Below, in pieces: positions 34,079 through 46,218 of a stretch of 64,000 nt of DNA. Location: assembly GCF_041734735.1 (NCBI RefSeq), contig NC_134899.1:6222149-6286148 (forward strand), given 5' to 3'. Source of the DNA: Babylonia areolata (lineage: Eukaryota; Mollusca; Gastropoda; Neogastropoda; Buccinidae). The notes beneath the pieces were generated by a model. It was not told the DNA's origin, searched no databases, and worked only from the letters and a program-made list of their open reading frames with translations. Both the position numbers and the translations under genes were made by a program. How positions within the stretch are numbered: position 1 is the stretch's first letter; the number at the start of each line of letters is the position of its first letter.

Positions 34079-35430
34079 TAGTAATCAATAGAGAAATAAC
34101 TTATTCCATTTGTTGTTTATTAGTTTTTAGAATGTCATTGTGTAGTGAAAGAAAATGTGTGTTATCTTTTTCTTTTTTTTCTTCTTCTCCTCCTCATAAT
34201 GGTTTTAGTAACATTCTTGCACTTGGGATTTCTTTGTAGTTGCTCGTGTGTGTCCTCGTGTTTGATTTGTGTATTTTTTTGAAAGAAAATGTGTTTTCTT
34301 TTCTTCCGATAATATCATTGCTCTTGGGCTTAGTGGTTGCTCTTGTGTTTGTCATGTTGCAAGCTGTGCACTCCTATCAATTGTTGTGTATGACAAACAC
34401 ACACACACAGAGGAAAAACAGACCACCTCTTTGACATGTATCTTGACCTGCAATCTTTGTAAGCTAGCTGACTGTTTCAGCGTGGGGTAAGAATCCCCAT
34501 GTTTAAACATATTTTTCAAAACCAACAAATCAAACAACATGAGGGTCTGGACAAGCATTCTTCTTCTTCCTCTTCTTTGGTGTGGTTTTGCATGAATGGA
34601 TGTTGTCTCTGAATCTACAGAAAAAAACATTTATTGCAATGGTGTTGAGAAAGAGAGAGAGAGAGAGAGAGATACAAGAGAAAGAGACACAGACAACAAC
34701 CCCCACACACACCGAGAGTAAGACCGAAAGCAAGAAATTTTGCAGAGGCATGAAGGGAGTTCAGGGTAGAATGCAAATTTAATGCAGGCAGAAATATTGC
34801 TTGGCAATTATAATATATCATATCTTTGTGGGGAGAAGGGGAAAGTAAGGTAGGGGTGGGGATGGGGGGCTGCAAGTACTGCTGTATGCAAGACTGTACA
34901 GAAAAGATGCAGAGGGCAAAGATTAAAACTCAAAAGGACTGAGAGAAAATGAAAAGGAAAAAAAAAAGTCAATGAATAACACTTGCAAAAGAAACCTTTT
35001 CATCAATCAAGCAATCTTTTATTTTTCTTCCTTTAGTTAACCAAGTTATACTATCAACAAACTTAAAACATGATCAAGCAGCACATTCCCCCAATACTCC
35101 TTTGACTAGTCCCTTATTCTCCCTCGAACGGTGCAAGATAGATGAATGAAATGTGTATGAATAAACTGTTATGAGAGAAACAAAATAAAATACCCCAGAT
35201 GAACAAGAAAGCATAAGTAAAAAAAACAAAAACAAAACAAAACAAAACAAAAAACAAAAAACCCACAAAAAACAGGCACACGATGTGTTGAATTTCCATC
35301 AGCACTTGCACACAAAATATCAGTTTGAAGAAATACTCACCGACACATTTAAAAAATTCAAAGCATCTGAACCATACTTTTGACATTGCAAGCTGATCAA
35401 ATGTTCAGACTGTGAACTGGACACTGTCAG
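34079..35430. other. No gene recognised; base-composition switch
   Basis: T-rich on the + strand up to about 34.4 kb, A-rich afterwards. GA repeats lie at 34648-34673. A potential polyadenylation signal on the - strand (AATAAA) lies at about 34626-34631. Confidence 0.5.
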
Positions 35431-35439
35431 CTCCTCTCC

Positions 35440-35660
35440 CATCTCTAGATATCAAATACTGACCAGTGCCCTTGTGGCACAGGACCAACGACCCCCTCCC
35501 ATATCCTGCAGTCCTGCCCCACCTTCGACGCTCTGAGACGCTAGGCATGGCCCAGCCTGGTGGAGCTCCAGGAGAAACTGCGATGGACTGCGGACTTCGC
35601 TGTCCTGACTGGACTGAAAATCTAGCGTAGCCAGGGAACGCGGAAGAAGAAGTAAGCTGA
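35440..35660 (+). mobile_element. 3' end of RNase H-bearing LINE
   Basis: The frame reads DQCPCGTGPTTPSHILQSCP, then FDALRR, a stop, AWPSLVELQEKLRWTADFAV and LTGLKI-stop. This Cys/His terminal block (C-x-CG...H-x-L-x-x-C) closes I/Nimb-type LINE ORF2 proteins. A (GAA)n-like tail follows. One in-frame stop is present and everything upstream is missing. Confidence 0.75.
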
Positions 35661-38234
35661 TCACATGCAGGAAAATTTATAATACATCTGCTGCTTCAAA
35701 AATAATTTTGCAAAGGTGCTTTAAAATTACATATGGCGAGGGAAGAGGGACCCAGAGAGAACAGCACAGCACAATAATGAAAGCCTCCAACGAAGGGGAT
35801 CCATTTAATTCAATCTTCATGGTGAGAATTGTATTTGTTATGTCTGACTTATCTCAAGTTCTCTCAAGTTTCGTCTCTAAATGCTGAGACTTGTCAGGTA
35901 TCTTGGCAATTTGCAGTCTTGTTCCGACAGCAAGACAGACAGTGAGAGACAAAGATAGACAGAGACAAAGTGACAGAGACAGAGAGAGAGTCAATATAAA
36001 CTTTACATGCCACTGTCACATACTGTGCAGGACATTGTCTTCTAACCATGCGCAGATCTATTCTATACACTTATTCATCTATCCAGTATTCTGTTCATGA
36101 CATGTATTCTCTTACTCATCTATTCCAGAAACCACAAGTCATGACTGAAACATGCTACAACAATCATCATGTTCCAAATGAAGTGGAGGGGGAACAGGGG
36201 AAAGTGGGAAGTCCATGCACTTGCACAAACAGATCTTAAATGAAAGAATGACTATGCAAAAAGAACCCCCCCCCCACCTTACCCCCCAAAAAACCAAAAC
36301 AACAATAACCAAATTTTGGAATACAATGCAAAGATAATACACCAATTCATATTCAAAAGAAGGAAAAGGAAGACTAACGGAAAACCTGGATTCCCTAGTT
36401 GGAGAACCAATTTCACATCCATTAAATATACACATTTACACATGCGCATACACACAGACATGTGAACAGACCATAATTACGACATGAAATACTTATATTT
36501 CAAATGCAGCAAATACAAAAACTGGATTAAAAACTTAAAAACAAACAAAATGCACACACACATGCACACGCACACGTGCACACTCATGCACATGCAGACA
36601 CATGCCCAAAATGAAATGATGTCGTAAGTCAAATACTCAGATTTCATGGCACTGTGTCTATTTTTAAAATTCTGAATGGGTGGGAGAAGGGGAAGGGATT
36701 AAAAAACAAAGACAAGAACAAAAAACCACAAAACCATCACTGAAAGCATGCACATAAACAAACAATGGCATTATAAACACCTGTTTCTGAGACTACTGTA
36801 GACACCTGCCTTTGTCAGTATTAACACAATGACGAACATTTCCGATACAACATCTTAATTTGATTTATGTCTCTCATAGCCCAGATGACTGTAATGGTAC
36901 TCTGTGGGCTGAGAACACACGTCAGAATCAAAACTAACTTACATTTACTCAACAACAACAATAAAAACCTGAACCAAACCAACCCCTCCAAACCTTCTTC
37001 ACCAAAACAGGTCAAGATTGAAAAGTGTGGAAAAAACTGAACATGTGCATATGTCGGTCTGACTTGATACCAAACTGATCACAAGAAAGAACAACAGTAG
37101 TGACATTCACAGCAGCAGCAGCAATTAAAAGACCAAGAGCATAATCATGCTTTCAAATACAATTTCGAACATGTTTCAAAACTTGTGTCAAAAACTGATG
37201 TCAGAGCATGGAAAGGTTTATCCATCTTGGCAACAGATGCCAACTTCTCTCATCTCTTTTTCAGGAACAATTTGAAATTTTCTGAAGGACAATTAGAATA
37301 AATTTTCAAGAAACAAAACATGAAATTTGTTTCAAAGGAGCAAATTCGAAATTTGTTAATGGAATATTTAAAAAAAAAGAAAAAAAAAAAAGAACATTTT
37401 CTTTTCTTTAGGGACAGTCAATGAGTCAGGCATTCTGTCAAATTGACATACACGCAATGTTTCAAAATCATCTGAAAATCATTGCTAAAACCTCCAACAT
37501 GGAGAAGGTTGCGCAAGCTCTAATCCTCACAGCATTCGAAGGCTTAAAGTTAATATTTTGAAATGCAAAAACTTCATGTGAATTGGAAGTCTGCTGAATA
37601 AAAAAAACAAAACAAAAAAAAAAACAACCTTGCTTGAGCATGTTTGCTGTACCTTCTGGTAAAATTAATCAAATTTTAAAAAAACATAAAAAAACAACAA
37701 CAACAAACAAAAACTGTATGGTTAAGTGGTCCTCATGACAAAACTTGTGTCCAACATTTTGTGTGTCACATGTTTTTTCTTAGGTCAGTTGGACAAACAT
37801 TTGTGTATAATATGTTGTGCATATTAATGCATGTATGTAACTTTTACTGTGTATGCCACAAGCTCTCTGTCTGGGAGACATTAGTGTCAGGTTGCATTAT
37901 CAGTATTTTTTTAACTGTTTTTAGAAATGATGCTGAAGAGAAAGTGATAAAAGAGAAAAGTGAGAGAGAGAGAAAGAAAGTGAGTAGACGCTGAAATAAG
38001 CATGGGAATTTTGTTTGTTTGTGAACCTCAATGAAAAATCAGTCTATATAAGCATGGAAACTTTCTTTGCATTCATCTTCAAAAAATCAATTTGTTTGCA
38101 TACATCTTCAAAAAATCAATTGGTTTATCTATCAATCACTGTTGCTGAAAGCCTAGCCAAAGCACAAGGAACCATACTGGGGGTGAAAACATTGTCATTA
38201 TTGATCCCATAGAACCTGAAAAAACAACACAGTG

Positions 38235-38276
<42 letters not shown>

Positions 38277-38454
38277 CCCACCTGAGAACGAACATTAGGC
38301 ACAAATACAGTGATATTCATGCACTTAAACCTGGGGCATGTCTGAAAATAAGTTTTCTTCTTTTTTGTCAATATTGCTGCTGTCATGTGCCACATTCCAC
38401 TTTTTATCTTGAAATGAACTGCTTAAGATTCAAGATCATTAAAATTTTGTTCGC

Positions 38455-38486
<32 letters not shown>

Positions 38487-39577
38487 ATGTAAAGCAAAAA
38501 TTAAGAAGTAGATGTGCTCACTCAACTACCCTCATGAAACAGAAGTAAAAGAATTGTTTCAACTTTCTGCAAAATACACACACAGACACACATACACACC
38601 ACACAAATACACACACAGACTTGGGGGGAAATCTGATACCCCAACACACTTTTCAGGAAACACCCCCACAAAATCAATGATTTTTCTCAAGCAAGAATAA
38701 AATAACAGTATCAACACACTCAACAAACAAGCTCCCACTTTAAGTAATTGAACGAGCATTAACACATAAACAATTCCAATGCAATAATGGATTATTTTAA
38801 CAACAGTCACATCACCGGTAAAAGTTTAGAAAAATAATGAAAAAATCAGGCACAACTGCTCAGAAGCAGACTGACAGGTTGCTCTTGCACTGTAGCATAC
38901 TAAGCAACCCAGAACATGAGAACGATACATAATTAAGACGAAACTCCAGAACTGCCAAGAGTAACGAGTCAAAAAAAGTTACTGGAAAAGGAAACAAACA
39001 TGAAGTGGACTTTTGGTATCAGGCAGGAGGACTGCTCTAGAGAATGCATGTGTGTGTGTGTGTGTGTGTGGTGTACACACATTTGTAGCAAGAGCACAGA
39101 ATCATGAACAAGAACTTTTTGCTTTTCGTTTCACCTACTGAAAATAAAATAAAAGAAGTGGCAACTTGGTGTGCACATACATATATAATGTGCAGTTCAA
39201 AACTAGATGATGACAGAGCAGAAGAAGAGGACAGAGAACAAAAAGTGGGGAAGGCAACTCTGTGGACAGCGAATCTTTGTCATTTCAGTTCAAAGGAAAC
39301 GGCAGCAAGTACACACTGAACGAGAGCAAAGAAAAATCTCCAAAACATAGCATGGAATGAGGAAGAGAAACAGCATATCTCTCTCTTTTTTTCTTTTTTT
39401 TTCTCTTCTGCTTCTTCTTTATTTCATTTTCAGGGCCAATGTAAAAGCATGAAGATGCTGTGCACATCTCTTCATCACAGCTTCACCTTTCACGTCACAG
39501 CCACCGCCACTAAGTTGGAAACCAATGGTATTTTATGAGAAAAAAAGGGATTATGGGTGGTTTTGGGGATTTACTTC
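35661..39577. other. No gene recognised; A-rich, repeats
   Basis: A-rich on the + strand throughout, with CAAA and AACAA words. CA repeats lie at 38237-38275 and GT repeats at 38456-38484 and 39048-39070. No conserved coding region was found. It may be untranslated or intronic sequence of a - strand transcript, inferred from composition only. Confidence 0.5.
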
Positions 39578-40660
39578 TTAACCCCTAGGCTGCCTGCATG
39601 ACGAGATATCTCGTCATGGCAAGCATGTATGCTTCGCTGCCTGCATGACGAGATAACTCGTCATCGAAATATTCTGACTTTTCCCTGGTTTGCATTCACT
39701 TCCTTGGCAAAAATAGTGGTAGCTTTAGCCTGGGGAATCTCTCTAGATTCTATTCATAGCTAGAAACCCCATCGACGTCATGAAGCAGTCCTTTATTTGA
39801 ACGTTTTGGTTGGGTCACTGTCCAAGTGTTTGCCTGACTTCTCTCCTCGCTCGCTCAACAAAATGTCGGACTGACGCCGTGGTCAAGACATGCGATCGTG
39901 ACGAACTAAATCAAAAATGATTTCTTTCTTTAGCTGATGCTCAGAAAGAACTGAAGCGTAAATTCGAAGGAGAAGATAGAGATGAACATTTATAGGACGA
40001 TCTGATAGAAAATAAAGGGAGCAATCAAGAGAGTGGCCAAGATGCAACTGTCAGTGAGTGATGTCAGCTGTACAGCTGTTAGCAGACGACAGATGACCGA
40101 ATTAGCAGCAGAGCGATATTCTTGGCAAGCAGCCAACGCGGTCTGATGAGAACTGAATCAAGTGACCGTGTGAGAGGGGTGAGGAGGAGGGGGGGGAGGG
40201 GGGGGGGGTGGAGACTGAGGGGGCGTGGCCTCACATCCATCGTATCACTTGGAGAAGTCACAATGTATTGTGTATCTATCTCTTAAAAAAAAAATATATA
40301 TATATATTGTGGTTGTTCTAGTATGATTTTGTGTTTGCAGATATCCATTTGTCCAGAAAATATGATGTTTTTGTGCAAATTACCTGACTAATGTTTGTAA
40401 TGAACAAGCTGAAAATGTGACAAAAAACAAAACACTGATTTCAAAACAACAACATGTCACTAAAAATATATAAAATGGGAAAATAGCATGTGTTTTGTAT
40501 TCTTTATTCATTTACCTTTCAGAAAATATATACTTTTATGGGTCTTTCTCCAATAACAAAGAGCACAGAATTTTTGGAAAATTTATACCCGTTTTTTGTG
40601 AAAAAACCCTGGCAAATAGATTTCACTTAAATCTTATTCTCCTGGCAGCGAAAGGGTTAA
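39578..40660. mobile_element. piggyBac-like MITE, copy 1
   Basis: Flanked by TTAA (39578-39581 and 40657-40660), the invariant piggyBac target. The left end is CCCCTAGGCTGCCTGCATG and the right end reversed is CCCTTTCGCTGCCAGGAG, sharing CCC...GCTGCC. Two palindromes lie just inside the left end. The first (39597-39618) is a perfect 22-bp palindrome with half-site CATGACGAGAT; a near copy begins 47 bases later. The 1,075-bp body encodes no transposase. A second copy lies at 42149-43192. Confidence 0.9.
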
Positions 40661-40859
40661 GACATCAACAATGACCCTTGCTTCTTTACAAAAAAGCTGC
40701 ATTTTTATAAAATCATGCTTTTAACACCTCTTGACAGATTTGACTTGCATGCTTATATCTTTTCCTCCATTCTCACACCAAAAAAAAAAGTTAACGGTTA
40801 AAGGTCCCATTTACAATTCAAAATCAACATTAACTATTTTCACTGTAAAGCATGGACAG

Positions 40860-41370
40860 ATAAAGATATATTTTTTGTTAATGATGATCTAAATGAAAGA
40901 GGCCAATTCTTAAATTTTGAAGAATTCTCAAGGAAGTATGGAATAAAAGTAAATTTCTTGAACTTCATAAGCTGTACACAAGCAATTAAAAAATATGCAG
41001 GAAAAAGGAACATAAAATTTGAAAATAGCAAGAAGAACAAAGATAGCAAGGCATTACAAATATTATGTGGAATAAGCAAAGGAATAAAACCATACTATGA
41101 ATTACTATTGCAAAAGACAGAAACATTTGACATAAAAGCCTTTATGAAATGGGAAAATAAGCTAAATACACAAATTGATTAGGAGATTGTATTAAAAAAA
41201 GATAAAGAAAATTAAGGAAATAAAGTTTAAATGGTTTCAGATCAAAGTATGCCATAGAATCCTGGTGTCAAATAATATCCTAAAAGTAATGGGTGTGACT
41301 GATAATGACAACTGTAATTTTTGTGACACCGAAAAAGATGAAATACAGCATTATCTGTTATTTGTTAACT
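40860..41370 (+). mobile_element. L1/Tx1-like LINE C-terminal fragment
   Basis: The frame from about 40870 reads FVNDDLNERGQFLNFEEFSR then KYGIKVNFLNFISC. After a stop and a frame change come KFKWFQIKVCHRILVSNNIL and CNFCDTEKDEIQHYLLF near 41240-41365. These are the C-terminal region of L1/Tx1-type ORF2 proteins, including the terminal C-x2-C...H knuckle. It is strongly A-rich (coding strand), unlike the RTE-like LINEs nearby. It is truncated at both ends. Confidence 0.75.
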
Positions 41371-41414
41371 AAAAAACACCCTTGCAAACGGTCACCATAT
41401 TATACATGTGTGTG

Positions 41415-41416
<2 letters not shown>

Positions 41417-41480
<64 letters not shown>
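41417..41480. repeat. (TA)n(GT)n microsatellite
   Basis: An uninterrupted TA run changes into GT. Confidence 0.95.
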
Positions 41481-41488
<8 letters not shown>

Positions 41489-41639
41489 TCTACCGCTATT
41501 GCTAAAGGTGGTGTGAAATGCAATTTTGCTGTATTGGTGTGGAATTTCATGTGAAATTATAATGGAGACAATGTTGAAAAGAAAATATAACTTTCTATGC
41601 AAGGGAAAAAAAAAGAAGAAAAAAAAGGTGCCATTTACA

Positions 41640-41885
41640 GTCATCAGGGTCGTGAATTCATATCCACTGTGTCTTGGGGTTGGCAGAGGAAGGCAGGGCT
41701 CAGTCCTATCCTTCCCCCATTTAACCTTCAGTTCCCCAAACATAGTCAGGCGCCCATTCAAACTTGGGTGGAGTGCCAAAAAATCGGAGTTAAATGCCTT
41801 TCCCTAGTACACAACACCATCCTGATAGCTGGTGAACACTGGACCAGAAGTCCAATGTATAACCGATTCTGCCATGGCATCTCCT
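41640..41885 (-). mobile_element. Probable tRNA-derived SINE
   Basis: On the - strand from about 41885, GCCATGGCAGAATCGGTTAT resembles a tRNA head with A box, followed by TGGACTTCTGGTCCAGTGTT. The body reads through 'gttgtgtactagggaaagg', a block seen in other invertebrate SINEs. No terminal duplication was identified. Confidence 0.5.
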
Positions 41886-42148
41886 GTCTTACAACAGATA
41901 CATGGAAAATACTTCCCCATTGTCAAACAGTATCTTTACTCAGAAACATTTCATCAAATAAGCAGCAGATTGTCAATGCTAAAACAACTGCTTGCACTGA
42001 AAGCACTCCTCTTTACATCTAATAAATTTCACAGACCTCCAAATATTACATACATCTTCACACATGACACTGAAAATAAATTTTCAGCCTGGCAGATGCC
42101 TCAAGAAGTGGTATTTCAGGACTTCCTTTATAAACTCCAGCAGTCTGC

Positions 42149-43192
42149 TTAACCCCTAGGCTGCCTGCATGACGAGATAACTCGTCATGGCAAGCATGTA
42201 TGCTTCGCTGCCTGCATGACGAGATAACTCGTCATCGAAATATTCTGACTTTTCCCTGCTTTGCATTCAGTTCGTTGACAAAAATGCTGGTAGCTTTAGC
42301 TTGGGGAATCTTTCTGGATTCTATTCATAGCTAGAAACACCATCTGCGTCATAAGGCAGTCCTTTATTTGAACGTTTTGGTTGGGTTACTGGCCGCAGTC
42401 TTTGCCTGGCTCCTCTCCTCGCTCGCTCAACAAAATGTCGGACTGACTCCGTGCTCAAGACATGCGCTCGTGGCGAACTAAATCAACCAAGATTACTTTC
42501 TTCAGCTAACGCTCAGAAAGCATTGGAGCATAAATTCGAAGGAGAAGACAGTGGTGAACATTTATAGGACGATTTGATAGAAAATAAAGGGAGCAATCAA
42601 GAGAGTGGCCAAGATACAACTATCAGTGAGTGATGCAGGCTGTTCAACTCTAGCAGACGAATTTTTAGCAGGGCACCGTATGAGCTATTTTCTTGGCACT
42701 CAGCCAACGCGGTCTGATGAAGTGACGGTGTGAGAGGGGTGAAGAGGAGGGGGGTGGAGACTGAGGGGGCGTGGCCTCACATCCATATTATCACTTGCAG
42801 AAGTCACAATGCATCTATTTCTTTTTCAGTTTTTTTTATATTGTGGTTGTTCTAGTATGATTTTGTGTGTGCAGATATCCATTTGTCCAGAAAATGATAT
42901 TTTTGTGCAAATTACCAGACTAATGTTTGTAATGAACAAGTTGAAAATGTGACAAAAAACAAAACACTGATTTCAAAACAACAGCATGTCACTTAAAATG
43001 CATAAAATGGGAAAACATCATGTGTTTTGTATTCTTTATTCATTTCCCTTTCAGAAAATATATACTTTTATGGGTCTTTCTCCAATAACAAAGAGCACAG
43101 AATTTTTTGAAAATTTATACCCGTTTTTTGTGAAAAAACCCTGGCAAATAGATTTCACTTAAATCTTATTTTCCTGGCAGCGAAAGGGTTAA
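42149..43192. mobile_element. piggyBac-like MITE, copy 2
   Basis: Same orientation and structure as copy 1: TTAA at 42149-42152 and 43189-43192, identical terminal words, and the paired left-end palindromes with half-site GACGAGAT. The body is 1,036 bp. The 39-bp difference comes from small indels in the middle. Similarity is high over the whole length, so both probably derive from one recent amplification. No coding capacity. Confidence 0.9.
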
Positions 43193-46132
43193 GCTGAATG
43201 TGATCATTTGAAAGAAATTCCTTCAGCAGGGGTCTGATCCCTGTCCTGTGCAAAATAGTACTCCGCTCAAGTGGAAAAATCAAAAGTGGCTGCAGCTAGT
43301 GACCTCACTTAGCATATAACCTCCCTTCTGCTAGTGTATGCAGTGCCCTCTTTGACTGACGTCTTTGGGTTTTCTTTCTTTGCAGATAATGATAGCAGCT
43401 AATCTATTTCTTCTCTGCTCCACCCCTAAAGAAACAAAAGGGCTGTCACTCCGAACTACTGTTCCTCGTTCACAACTTAAATCATGTGGACAAGTCATAT
43501 AACATCTCAGGGCCACAAGCTTCAAAAGCCACAGAACTAAAAAGGCTAACAGCGATGTATATGCATCTCAGTGCCAACAGAAACGATGAGAGAAGTAAAA
43601 AAGCTGCAATAAAATGTTAAATGAAACCCTCCATCTCCAAATCCCCAGTCAAGGAAAAAATACACTGGATTCTCTCATCACCCCCCAAACACAAAAACAA
43701 ACAAAAATTACCCAATAAAGCCCACAGGGAACTCCAAATACTCAAGGAGGAGGTTGAAAACCTGATGAATGTTGGTTGAATCCCAGCAGTTGAAAGCTAA
43801 ACAAGCTAGTGTATGTGTGCATCAAAACCACAAACCCCACATCATGGAACACCTTTGCTCTTCAAGCTGTGAAGCATCTTGCACCTATGCACATTCAATT
43901 CCCCCCCCCCCCCCCCCCCCCCCCCACACACACCCCTCCCCACCTCACTTCAACAATTCACAATTTTGTTGTTTATAGCCCACTCACCCACACAGGGCCA
44001 AATTAAAAAAAAACAAAAAAACAGAAAGAACAAAAAATGGTACAAGTACAGTCACATTCATACAGCAATTAATTCTAATGGATGGTAAAAGGGTGTGCAA
44101 GGCAAAGGACGAGTGATGATTAAAATGACATCACAGACATAATGGGACTGAAATATTGACATCTGAGTCTACATGTACACACTGTCTGAGGCTTTGAATG
44201 TCAGTTATGCTTGGCCTTTTTTCACCAGACATTTCAGTCAGCAGTTGGTTAAAACAAAATACTTGTGAAATGTTTCACAAATACTGATGGAAATGCAGAT
44301 GTTCCATTCTTTCTGGTAAAAAGAATAAACTCTGCATCCTAGTCCCCACATGGATTTTAAAAAAACCCCGATATTTATCACCCAAAGGCTGGGCGGATAA
44401 CAAGAGATCTTTGCATGTAGCACAACATTTGCTTAACAATAAGAATTTTCCGAAGTTGACTCTAATTCAATAGACTTAGGCTACGTTCACACGAAGCCCA
44501 GCCAGTTGCTGTCAGCCTGACACACCAACACACTTCAGTCAGAAACAGCAAATTGTGGTCAGCAATGGTGCTCTCCAGATGGATTAAATGAATGTTGATG
44601 GGATTTATGCCACAAGTATCACTGAAAAGTTCCGTCCCTTCGACCAGCCAGCCACCTCATCTGTGTGATTGTGACAAATCAAAAAGCTGGCTGGAGATGG
44701 CTGGTCACCAGTGGGAACACTTACCACCAGCAAACTGGCATGAAACAAGAAAGAAAAAAATGATGTGCACACAATTCTCAGCCAGGTGCTGGCAACAGCC
44801 AAGTGCTGGCAACACCTGGCTAGGCTTAGTGTCAGTGAAGACTTAGGAAAGTCATAAAGCTAAGCAAATTTAGTGCTGCTAAGATCACTTCAGCAATCCA
44901 ACCCAAACTCTTTCCATCTTCATACTCAATGCTGAAAATTACCTCTCAATATTTAGAGTAAGGCAACACAGTCACTTGGCTGTTTAGCTCATGTTTAGCT
45001 CTTTAGTGACAATCTGATGGAAAATCAGTCTGCACTCACTTATTACTAAAACCAATATATATACATATTTGATGCATAACCACCAAAAACTGTTTTGATA
45101 AAAAACGACATGTAAGGAATGCAAGAAACTGATGCTTTCACTCCACAAAAATCCACAATGATGTCCTTTTCCTATTCTTTCCTATCTTCAATCAGAACTG
45201 AAACAAACTGCACTGAATAATATCACAATCATTCCTTTAGCTAGATGAAATAGAATAATACCATGCCAAATTCTGCCTTGCACAAGGAAAGAATTAAAGC
45301 AGTCTCCTCTTGCACACAGTGCAATGAAACGCTCTGCAAGAATATTTCTCTTGACTCCTCTTACATTTTTTGGTCAAAGCGATTCTTTTCTAACAAACAT
45401 CAGTCAGGAATGCCACACTACATTCACACAACTCAACATAGTCAAAAAAACCTTTCTTGTTAAAAACAAAACATGAAACAAAACACAGTGCAACTTCCAT
45501 GTGTTATTCCCCATCCCAACCTACTCTCCAGAGAGCCGCACTCCACACTTTCTCAGCCCACACAGTGTGTCCAAGGAATGTAGAAGTCTCCTCATCTACT
45601 CCTCTTCCTTCCCTGCCACCAATACAATGATCACCTCCCCGCCTGGACAAAGTGTGGGGAGCAAGTCTCTGGTCTCATTCACAACCACAGAGGTAATACT
45701 GCAATGCCTGTGCTCCCATGTCTTCTTCTCTTGTCCAGAAATCATTTTTCATGCATCGGTCGTCAGCGCATTTCCCTTCCACTCTTCTTTCTTTCTCTCT
45801 CTCTCCCTCTCTCTCACAGACATCAGATCATATTCATCCAAAACCACCGTCCAGGTTTTCCTAGAGCGTGTGAACATCCCATTTACTTGAGGGCCTTAGG
45901 AGTGCACACACACACACACCCTCCCCTAAATGCACACACCTGGAGTACGTCCACAATCCTCCACCCCTCCCCGTTTCCAATTGAAAACTATTTAAATATA
46001 ACACAAAAATACGTAAACAGTTTCTCTTGATACTTGTGCACACACATGTGTGCGCATTTGCCCCCAAATGTGTACACACACACACACATGTACACTTGTC
46101 TGTATCATTCATACAAACACACATACACACAC

Positions 46133-46218
<86 letters not shown>

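Noticed and set aside
34352-34875. Overlapping - strand frames of 70-90 codons
   Set aside because: Low complexity (Leu/Ser/Phe from GA/CA repeats), with no conserved motif.
44462-44850. A hAT-like MITE starting 'ggctacgttcacac'
   Set aside because: The left-end word is suggestive, but no matching inverted end or 8-bp duplication was found to the right.
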